The notes under the pieces were generated by a model that was not told the DNA's origin, ran no database searches, and worked only from the letters and a program-made list of their open reading frames with translations. This document shows positions 36,405 through 42,414 of a DNA stretch of 42,414 nt, piece by piece; the stretch's first letter is position 1, and the number at the start of each line of letters is the position of its first letter. This DNA is from Sphingopyxis sp. (GTDB taxonomy: Bacteria > Pseudomonadota > Alphaproteobacteria > Sphingomonadales > Sphingomonadaceae): assembly GCA_017745175.1 (NCBI GenBank), contig JAGHZY010000035.1, positions 1 to 42,414 on the forward strand, read 5' to 3'. The translations under genes were made by a program, and so were the position numbers.

Positions 36405-37193
36405 TCAACGTCCCCGGTTGAACAGTTTCAGGCTATCCCATGCCGCCGCTTTCTGGGCGGGGCGGGCCAGCAGCATCGCGGGATGCGCCACAGCCACAGC
36501 CTCCAATTTGCTGCCGTCTTGGTTAATATTCAGTAACTTTCCGCGCGCATCGGGCAGTGCGGTGGCCGCCGCCATGCGGACGATGTCGCTGCCGATCAGC
36601 AGCAGGCGTCCGGGCCGGGCCAGCCGCAGATGATGCCAGAGCAGGCGGTCGAGTTCGGCGGCTTCGGCGCCGTCGCAGCGGCCGCCGGCGGGACGGGTGA
36701 CGGCAAGGCTGGCGACATAACAGTCGCCGCGCGCCATGCCGATCGCCTGAAGCATCGCGTCGAGCAGCTTGCCCGCGACGCCGGAGAAAAGCGTGCCGTC
36801 CTGCTGGTCGTCGATTTCGGGCAAGGCGGTAAGCAGCATCAGCGGCGCGCCGGCCTCTCCCGCCGGAAGCACGCGGCGCGCATCCCATTGACTGCCGGGC
36901 ACCTCGTCGCTCGTCGCGAGCCAGCCCTGAAATGCCATCCAGTCGTCCGGAAACACGACCGGCCCCCTGGGTGCAGCGGCTTCGGGCACCTCTTGACGCT
37001 GGAGAGCGACGGGAAGCGGGGGCAATTCGGGCTCGGCGTCGGGTACGCGTTTCGGCCTGGCCGCCGCAGCGTCATTTGCGGGTGGCGCAACGAGCCAGCC
37101 CGCCGGTTCCTCGCCGACGAGCGCATCAACGCCCGCCAGTGACCACCAGTCGCTATAGCTTTCCGCCAGCAACGCAGAGTTTCGCCCACCCAT
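36405..37193 (-). CDS. Uracil-DNA-glycosylase-like protein with altered motifs
   Basis: A 262-residue protein. The C-terminal half (about 100-262) follows the family 4/5 uracil-DNA glycosylase outline: SGVAGKLLDAMLQAIGMARGDCYVA, TRPAGGR, LLLIGSDIVRMAA and the HPAMLL motif near the end (normally HPSxLL). However, the first catalytic motif, usually GEAPGxxE, reads LTALPEIDD, and the iron-sulfur cysteines of family 4 (for example in KCRPPxNR, here VTRPAGGR) are missing. It may be inactive, or have another substrate. The N-terminal 90 residues are Pro- and Ala-rich with no recognised domain. First gene of an operon with the transglycosylase and moaB, divergent from ETF-QO. Confidence 0.82.
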   Translation of the reverse strand: MGGRNSALLAESYSDWWSLAGVDALVGEEPAGWLVAPPANDAAAARPKRVPDAEPELPPLPVALQRQEVPEAAAPRGPVVFPDDWMAFQGWLATSDEVPGSQWDARRVLPAGEAGAPLMLLTALPEIDDQQDGTLFSGVAGKLLDAMLQAIGMARGDCYVASLAVTRPAGGRCDGAEAAELDRLLWHHLRLARPGRLLLIGSDIVRMAAATALPDARGKLLNINQDGSKLEAVAVAHPAMLLARPAQKAAAWDSLKLFNRGR

Positions 37194-37214
37194 GAAATTG
37201 TTTGAAACAGACAG

Positions 37215-37230
37215 TTGACGGGCGCGTCAA
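37215..37230. promoter_or_regulatory. TTGAC-N6-GTCAA palindrome between divergent genes
   Basis: A 5-base inverted repeat with a 6-base gap, in the 119-base region between the UDG-like gene and ETF-QO. Each arm could also be the TTGAC of a -35 box, one for each direction; no convincing -10 boxes stand out. Confidence 0.3.
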
Positions 37231-37312
37231 TTGGCGGGCATCGCAAATCGTGACAGAATGAGCGCAGGGCACGATGAATGTCCGGCGTCGGGACGGCAGA
37301 AAGGGATTTGCG

Positions 37313-38968
37313 GTGAGCGAACGGGAATCGATGCCCTATGACGTGGTCATCGTCGGCGCAGGGCCGGCGGGGCTTTCGGCGGCGATCCGCCTCAAGCAGC
37401 TGGCGAACGAGGCCGGCAGCGAATTGTCGGTGTGCATCCTCGAAAAGGGATCCGAGGTCGGCGCGCACATCCTGTCGGGCGCGGTGATCGATCCCAAAGG
37501 GCTCGACGAGCTTTTGCCCGAGTGGCGGACGCAGGGCTGCCCGCTCGCCGAAGTGCCGGTCAACGACAACCAGCATTGGGTGTTGACCAAAAGCAGGAAG
37601 TTCAGCCTGCCGCACATCATCACGCCGCCCTTCATGCACAATGTCGGCACCTACACCGGCAGCCTCGGCAACCTCTGCCGCTGGCTCGCCGAACAGGCCG
37701 AGGGGCTGGGCGTCGAGATATTCCCCGGCTTTCCGGCGGCAGAAATTCTCTACAATGAGGATGGTTCGGTCAAAGGCGTCGCGACCGGCGACATGGGCAT
37801 CGCGCGCGACGGCAGCCACAAGGCCGACTATGCCCCGGGCCTCGAACTCCACGCGAAATATACGTTTTTCGCCGAGGGCGTGCGCGGCCATCTGACCAAG
37901 ATGATCAAGCCGCAGTTCGCGCTCGACGCGGACTGCGAGCCGCAGGTCTATGGCCTCGGCATCAAGGAGCTCTGGGATATTGATCCGGCAAATCACGCGC
38001 CGGGCCGCGTGATCCACACGCAGGGCTGGCCGCTCGACGAAAACGCCAATGGCGGAGGTTTCCTCTACCATCAGGCGAACGGGCAGGTCGCGCTCGGTTT
38101 CGTGACGTGGCTCAATTACCGCAACCCGCACATCTCCCCGTTCCAGGAGATGCAGAAGTGGAAGACGCACCCCGAGATCGCGAAGATCCTCAAGGGCGGC
38201 AAGCGCGTCTCCTATGGCGCGCGCGCGATCAGCGACGGCGGCTACCAGTCGGTGCCGAAGCTCGCTTTCCCGGGCGGCGCGCTGATCGGCGACAGCGCCG
38301 GTTTCCTCAACGTTCCCCGGATCAAGGGCACGCATACGTCGATGAAGTCGGGGATGATGGCGGCCGAGGCCGCCTTTGCTGCGGTCACCGCGGGCCGGTC
38401 GGGCGACACGCTCGACGCCTATCAGACGGCCTATGACGCGAGCTGGGTGAAGAAGGAACTGAGCGTCGTCCGCAACGTGCTGCCACTCGTCGAGAAATAT
38501 GGCGATTTCTTCGGCACGATTCTGTCGGGCATGACGATGTGGCTCGAAACGCTGAAGATCAGGGTTCCCTTCACGATGAAGCATCATCCGGACAATGAAA
38601 GCCTCTATCGCGCCGACATCATGCCGAAACCGGACTATCCGAAACCCGACGGCGTGCTGACCTTCGACCGCCTGTCCTCGGTGTTCATCTCGAACACCAA
38701 CCATGAGGAGGATCAGCCGGTTCATCTGCAGCTCAAGGACCCGTCGATCCCGGTCGAATATAATCTGCCGATGTTCGACGAGCCCGCGCAGCGCTATTGC
38801 CCGGCGGGGGTCTATGAAATCGTCGGCGAGGCCGAAGGCGATCCGAAGTTCGTGATCAACGCGCAGAATTGCGTCCACTGCAAGACCTGCGATATCAAGG
38901 ACCCGACCCAGAACATCAACTGGGTCACTCCCGAAGGCGGCGGAGGCCCCAATTACCCGAATATGTAA
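37313..38968 (+). CDS. Electron-transfer flavoprotein:ubiquinone oxidoreductase
   Basis: Inner-membrane-bound flavoprotein (551 residues) that passes electrons from reduced ETF, fed by acyl-CoA dehydrogenases, to ubiquinone. It shows the FAD-binding YDVVIVGAGPAGLSAAIRL at the start, GSEVGAHILSGAVIDP, GGYQSVPKLAFPGGALIGDS and the C-terminal 4Fe-4S site with Cys496 (YCPAGVYE), Cys520, Cys523 and Cys526 (CVHCKTCDIKDP). It ends GGGGPNYPNM, typical of the family. I chose GTG 37313 because AAGGGAT lies just upstream and MSERESMPYDVVIVG is a usual N-terminus; ATG 37274 lacks a ribosome site. Confidence 0.97.
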   Translation: MSERESMPYDVVIVGAGPAGLSAAIRLKQLANEAGSELSVCILEKGSEVGAHILSGAVIDPKGLDELLPEWRTQGCPLAEVPVNDNQHWVLTKSRKFSLPHIITPPFMHNVGTYTGSLGNLCRWLAEQAEGLGVEIFPGFPAAEILYNEDGSVKGVATGDMGIARDGSHKADYAPGLELHAKYTFFAEGVRGHLTKMIKPQFALDADCEPQVYGLGIKELWDIDPANHAPGRVIHTQGWPLDENANGGGFLYHQANGQVALGFVTWLNYRNPHISPFQEMQKWKTHPEIAKILKGGKRVSYGARAISDGGYQSVPKLAFPGGALIGDSAGFLNVPRIKGTHTSMKSGMMAAEAAFAAVTAGRSGDTLDAYQTAYDASWVKKELSVVRNVLPLVEKYGDFFGTILSGMTMWLETLKIRVPFTMKHHPDNESLYRADIMPKPDYPKPDGVLTFDRLSSVFISNTNHEEDQPVHLQLKDPSIPVEYNLPMFDEPAQRYCPAGVYEIVGEAEGDPKFVINAQNCVHCKTCDIKDPTQNINWVTPEGGGGPNYPNM

Positions 38969-38981
38969 GCTCGCGCGCCTG

Positions 38982-40622
38982 TTGCTGATCGCCGGCACGC
39001 TTGCCGCAGCGGCGCCGGCGTGGGCGGTCGACGACAATGGCGCGGCGCTCAACGCGCTCGTGCGGGCGCGGCTGGCGGAAGAGCGGGGCGAGCATGCAGC
39101 GGCGCTGTCGGCGCTGACCGCCGTATCGGGCGTTGCGCCCGATCTGCCCGGCCTGCGCGGACGGATTCTCGAGCAGGCGATCGAGGCGGGCGATCTCGAG
39201 GCGGCGCGGGCTGCCGCGCTGCGATTATGGACCGCGGGGGACCGGCGGTTCGATGCGCAGCTGGTGCTGATGGTCGACGCGATGCGCCGGTCGGACTGGA
39301 AAGCCGCGCGCGAATTCACGGCAGGGCGCGCCGACAAGGCGGGCGCCGACACGATCGCGCGGCTGATCCTTCCCACCGTCAACGCGTGGATCGATGTCGG
39401 CGCGCGCGAAAAATTTCCCGAGCGGCATTTGCTCGCGGCGAACAGCCGGACCCGGCCCGAGCCGACGCTGACGCTGCAGGTTGTGCTGGTGCAGATCGCT
39501 GCAAAGCGTGCCGACTCGGCCGCGGCGCTCGCCGACAGCATCACGCTGACCGACCGGACGAGCCAGCTCGTCGGCCTGCGCGTCGCGGCGACGCTCGACA
39601 AGGCCGGCGAAAGCGACGCGGCGGGCCGGCTGCGCGGACGGATCGCACTCGCGTCGGGACAGCGCGACGATCCGATGCTGCTTCTGCCCGACCAGCCCGT
39701 CGCGACGCCGCGCGCCGGCATCGCGCAATGGCTCGGCATTCTGGCGGACGGCCTTGCGCGCACGCCGAACGGCAGCGCAAAACTGCCTTTGCTGTTCGCG
39801 CGCACGGCTTATTGGCTCAACGAGCAGGACTGGGCGGTACGGGCGGCGCTGGTCGAGGCGCTCGACCGGAACGGGCAGGATGCCGACGCGATGGCGCTGC
39901 TCGCTACGGGACGAACCGCATTGCCGCCGGTCCTCATGATGCGGCGTGCCGAACTGATGGCCGATGCGGGCGACCTTGTGGGCGCGGCAGGGCTTGCCGA
40001 GACCGCGGCGAACGCGAATCCGGCGCGCAGCCTGCTTGTGCGCCTTGCCGATATCGCGCGGCGCTCGGACGATCCGGCGGCCGCGGCGCGTGCCTATGAG
40101 CGGCTCGAAGCCGCGCTGGGCGACGATGGGGACGACGGGGCGCTGCGCGGCACCTTGCTGATCGCGCGGGCCGAACTGCTGTTGCAGGCGGGGCAGTGGG
40201 ATGCCGCTTCGCCGCTGATCGAAAAGGCGGTGGCGCTGCGCCCCGGCGATGCCTCGATCCTGAATTTCGCCGGCTATTCGGCGCTCGAACGGCGCAGGGA
40301 CGTGAAGCAATCACTCGCGCGGATCGAGGAAGCGTGGCGACAGGAACCGCAGAATGCCAGCATCAGCGACTCGCTCGGCTGGGCCTATTTCCTGACCGGA
40401 CGCACCGACGATGCGATCAAGCTGCTCGAAAAGGCGCAGGCGGGCGAGCCCGAAAATGCGGTGATCGTCGAACATTTGGGCGATGCCTATTGGCAGGCGG
40501 GGCAGAAATTCCGGGCGCGCTACACATGGCGCGCGGCGGCGCTGCTGGCCGAGGCGGAGATGGCAACGCGGCTGGAAGCCAAGCTGCGCGACGGGCTGAC
40601 CCCCGCGACGACCGCGCCATGA
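38982..40622 (+). CDS. Secreted TPR-repeat protein
   Basis: A helical repeat protein of about 546 residues with an N-terminal signal-peptide-like stretch (LIAGTLAAAAPAWA). The C-terminal third shows clear tetratricopeptide repeats (QWDAASPLIEKAVALRPGDA, then SISDSLGWAYFLTGRTDDAI and VIVEHLGDAYWQAGQ). It is probably exported; no function can be assigned. With standard start codons the TTG at 38982 is the best choice, but it lacks a ribosome site and drops the charged residues that signal peptides need. An ATT at 38952 has a GGAGG five bases upstream and would give MTRICKLARLLLIAG, a good signal peptide. It follows ETF-QO at once and overlaps ispE by 4 bases. Confidence 0.88.
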   Translation: MLIAGTLAAAAPAWAVDDNGAALNALVRARLAEERGEHAAALSALTAVSGVAPDLPGLRGRILEQAIEAGDLEAARAAALRLWTAGDRRFDAQLVLMVDAMRRSDWKAAREFTAGRADKAGADTIARLILPTVNAWIDVGAREKFPERHLLAANSRTRPEPTLTLQVVLVQIAAKRADSAAALADSITLTDRTSQLVGLRVAATLDKAGESDAAGRLRGRIALASGQRDDPMLLLPDQPVATPRAGIAQWLGILADGLARTPNGSAKLPLLFARTAYWLNEQDWAVRAALVEALDRNGQDADAMALLATGRTALPPVLMMRRAELMADAGDLVGAAGLAETAANANPARSLLVRLADIARRSDDPAAAARAYERLEAALGDDGDDGALRGTLLIARAELLLQAGQWDAASPLIEKAVALRPGDASILNFAGYSALERRRDVKQSLARIEEAWRQEPQNASISDSLGWAYFLTGRTDDAIKLLEKAQAGEPENAVIVEHLGDAYWQAGQKFRARYTWRAAALLAEAEMATRLEAKLRDGLTPATTAP

Positions 40623-41467
40623 CGGCGTTTCGCGAGACCGGCTGGGCCAAGATCAACCTTGCGCTGCACGTCAGGCGGCGGCGGGCCGACGGCTATCACG
40701 AAATCGAGACGCTGTTCGCCTTTGTGGACGGCGGCGATGCGATCGCTGCCGGGCTGGCGGATACCGACACTCTGACGATAGACGGCGAATTCGGCGAAGG
40801 GCTGAGCCCGGGCAGCGACAATCTGGTGATGAAGGTGTTGACGCTCCTCCGGGACCGCTACGGCGCCGACCGCGTACCGTCACTGGCGGTGACGCTGACG
40901 AAGGCGCTTCCCGTTGCGGCGGGGATCGGCGGCGGCTCGGCCGATGCCGCGGCGATGGCACGGCTCATCCGGGCGCATTTCCTGCCCGAGATCGGCGATA
41001 CGACGCTGGCGCGGCTCGTGAGCCCGCTCGGTGCCGATATCGCCGCCTGCGTCGCAAGCGAGGCGTGCCTTGGCGTCGGCGTCGGCGAAGAACTGAGCGC
41101 GGTTCCGGGGCTGCAGCTCGGCGGGACGCCGGTGCTGCTCGTCAATCCGCGGCAGCCGGTAACGACGGGGCCGGTGTTCGCCGCATGGGACGGGATCGAT
41201 CGCGGCCCCTTGTTCACCGGCGCTGATCTGCGCGCGCAGCTGCTGGGCGCGCGCAACGATCTGCAGCGGCCCGCCGTTGCGCAATGCCCGGCGATTGCCG
41301 ATATCCTGCTCGAACTCGGCGCACTGCGCCCGTGGCTGACCCGTATGTCGGGGTCGGGCGCAACCTGTTTTGCGCTGTTTGACGCGGCGGCGGGGCGCGA
41401 CGCGGCGGCGGCGGCGCTTGCGGACCGGCATCCCGACTGGTGGCTGATGGCAGGAGCATTGCGGTGA
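40619..41467 (+). CDS. ispE: 4-diphosphocytidyl-2-C-methyl-D-erythritol kinase
   Basis: GHMP-family kinase of the MEP isoprenoid pathway, 282 residues. The catalytic Lys11 is in GWAKINLALHV, the ATP-binding glycine loop is LPVAAGIGGGSADAAA, and Asp140 (GADIAACV) is the catalytic base. The C-terminal SGSGATCFALF motif is also present. It overlaps the TPR gene (ATGA) and the next gene (GTGA), so translation is coupled on both sides. Confidence 0.97.
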   Translation: MTAFRETGWAKINLALHVRRRRADGYHEIETLFAFVDGGDAIAAGLADTDTLTIDGEFGEGLSPGSDNLVMKVLTLLRDRYGADRVPSLAVTLTKALPVAAGIGGGSADAAAMARLIRAHFLPEIGDTTLARLVSPLGADIAACVASEACLGVGVGEELSAVPGLQLGGTPVLLVNPRQPVTTGPVFAAWDGIDRGPLFTGADLRAQLLGARNDLQRPAVAQCPAIADILLELGALRPWLTRMSGSGATCFALFDAAAGRDAAAAALADRHPDWWLMAGALR

Positions 41468-42195
41468 GTGAGGCGTGGCGGCAGATCGGCGAAGCGCGGG
41501 CGGGCGGCATCCTGCTGGTCGCCGATCATGCTTCGAACCTTGTGCCCGGGGATATCGATCTCGGCATCGATCCCGCGCTGCTCCGCAACCATATCGCGAT
41601 CGATATCGGTGTAGCGGAGATCGCGGCGCTGCTCGTCGAGAGCGGCGCGGTCGATGCCGCGATCCTCGGCGGCGTGTCGCGGCTCGTCGTCGACTGCAAC
41701 CGCGACGAGGATGCGCCGGGCGTGCTGCCGATTGCGAGCGATGGCCATGCGGTACCGGGCAATGCGCTCGACGACGCCGCGCGCGAGGCGCGGCTCGCAC
41801 GCTTCTTCCGGCCCTATCACGATCATATTGCCGCGACGATCGCGGCGCAGCGGCCCGCGATGATCCTGTCGCTGCACAGCTTCACACCCTCGCTTGCGGC
41901 GCATCCCGATCAGGCGCGGCCGTGGCATGTCGGCGTGCTCTATAACGAGGACGACCGGCTGGCGGGCGCAGCAATCGCCGCGCTGGAGGCCGAGGATATG
42001 GTCGTCGGCGACCAGCAGCCCTATTCGGGCAAGCTGCTCAACGCGACGATGAACCGCCATGCCGAAGCGAATTCCATCCCTTATGTCGGGATCGAGATGC
42101 GGCAAGATCTGATCGGCGACACTGCCGGGCAGGCGCTGTTCGCCGAACGGCTTTCTCGCATGTGCAGCAAAGTTGCATTGAATCTGGCCGAATAG
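41464..42195 (+). CDS. N-formylglutamate amidohydrolase family protein
   Basis: A 243-residue protein of the HutG/N-formylglutamate deformylase family. Visible are LLVADHASNLVP near the start, SRLVVDCNRDEDAPG, ILSLHSFTP, and a C-terminal part (NRHAEANSIPYVGIEMRQDLI) of zinc-peptidase-like character. The real substrate is not certain: no histidine-degradation genes lie nearby. The start GTG 41464 overlaps the ispE stop (GTGA). Confidence 0.9.
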   Translation: MSEAWRQIGEARAGGILLVADHASNLVPGDIDLGIDPALLRNHIAIDIGVAEIAALLVESGAVDAAILGGVSRLVVDCNRDEDAPGVLPIASDGHAVPGNALDDAAREARLARFFRPYHDHIAATIAAQRPAMILSLHSFTPSLAAHPDQARPWHVGVLYNEDDRLAGAAIAALEAEDMVVGDQQPYSGKLLNATMNRHAEANSIPYVGIEMRQDLIGDTAGQALFAERLSRMCSKVALNLAE

Positions 42196-42255
42196 GCGTG
42201 TAGAGGCGCGTCTCTTCGCTTATTCTTGAAATAAAATTATCAGGATTGCCCAAAA

Positions 42256-42414
42256 ATGCCTTCATATCGTTCGCGCACTACCACCCACGGCCGCAATATG
42301 GCGGGTGCGCGCGGCCTCTGGCGCGCGACCGGGATGAAGGACAGCGACTTCGGCAAGCCGATCATCGCGGTGGTCAACAGCTTCACCCAGTTCGTGCCGG
42401 GGCACGTCCATCTG
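42256..42414 (+). CDS. ilvD: Dihydroxy-acid dehydratase, N-terminal fragment (gene runs off the right edge)
   Basis: The first 53 residues of IlvD, an iron-sulfur enzyme of valine, leucine and isoleucine synthesis. [20 protein letters not shown], then [20 protein letters not shown] and [13 protein letters not shown] are characteristic. The 60 bases before it are AT-rich (TTGAAATAAAATTAT) and may hold its promoter. Confidence 0.97.
   Translation, partial: MPSYRSRTTTHGRNMAGARGLWRATGMKDSDFGKPIIAVVNSFTQFVPGHVHL

Noticed and set aside
36839..39805. 988-codon open frame on the minus strand across ETF-QO
   Set aside because: Opposite-strand shadow of ETF-QO and the TPR gene; composition is unlike a real protein.
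42196..42255. Attenuator or leader peptide before ilvD
   Set aside because: The gap is only 60 bases and shows no run of Leu, Val or Ile codons and no clear hairpin.

Overview
This window looks like a stretch of the main chromosome of a high-GC alphaproteobacterium, most likely a sphingomonad close to Sphingopyxis. The reasons are the protein families and their order (gltX-gltA, comEC, lexA, moeA-moaC, trpCDG, trpE, ppiD, tpiA, secG, pyrG, lol genes, dnaE), a GTTC-N7-GTTC SOS box in front of lexA, and short palindromic repeats of the kinds I associate with sphingomonad intergenic regions. The genus is inferred from pattern recognition, not from a search. I see no rRNA, tRNA, CRISPR array, transposase or prophage gene.

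Layout. 1-4.1 kb: the 5' end of gyrA (minus strand), then three plus-strand genes: a protein with a nucleotidyltransferase-like N-terminus and membrane helices, a DUF2336-like protein, and a kinase-like protein overlapping it by 4 bases whose H-box has lost the phosphoacceptor histidine. 4.1-9.9 kb: gltX-gltA (minus), divergent comEC (plus), whose 3' end overlaps that of lexA. 10.0-20.2 kb: a long minus-strand block with molybdenum cofactor genes (moaC-moeA) and tryptophan genes (ppiD-trpE-hydrolase-trpG-trpD-trpC). It is interrupted at 11.7-13.1 kb by a plus-strand catB chloramphenicol acetyltransferase and an SRPBCC protein gene. 20.4-24.1 kb: tpiA, secG, pyrG and a Crp/Fnr regulator (plus). 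24.15-24.57 kb: a 420-base gap without a gene but with several stem-loops, a possible structured RNA or long leader. 24.6-32.9 kb: lipoprotein-release permease and LolD, glutathione peroxidase, dnaE, a GFA-type zinc protein and an acyl-CoA synthetase (plus). 32.9-37.2 kb (minus): radical SAM protein, moaB, lytic transglycosylase and a uracil-DNA-glycosylase-like protein with altered motifs. 37.3-42.4 kb (plus): ETF-ubiquinone oxidoreductase, a secreted TPR protein, ispE, an N-formylglutamate amidohydrolase and the 5' end of ilvD.

How the genes fit together. Most are housekeeping genes: TCA entry (gltA), glycolysis (tpiA), CTP, tryptophan, isoprenoid and branched-chain amino acid synthesis, molybdenum cofactor, replication and the SOS response, lipoprotein export, fatty acid activation and electron transfer. 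Operons are tightly packed, with ATGA or GTGA stop/start overlaps at moaC/moeA, trpG/trpD, trpD/trpC, DUF2336/kinase, TPR/ispE and ispE/amidohydrolase. The least explained parts are the DUF2336-like plus histidine-less kinase pair, the nucleotidyltransferase-like membrane protein, the catB islet, the 24.15-24.57 kb non-coding region, the degenerate UDG-like protein and the possible ATT start of the TPR protein. None of these proves a new system.
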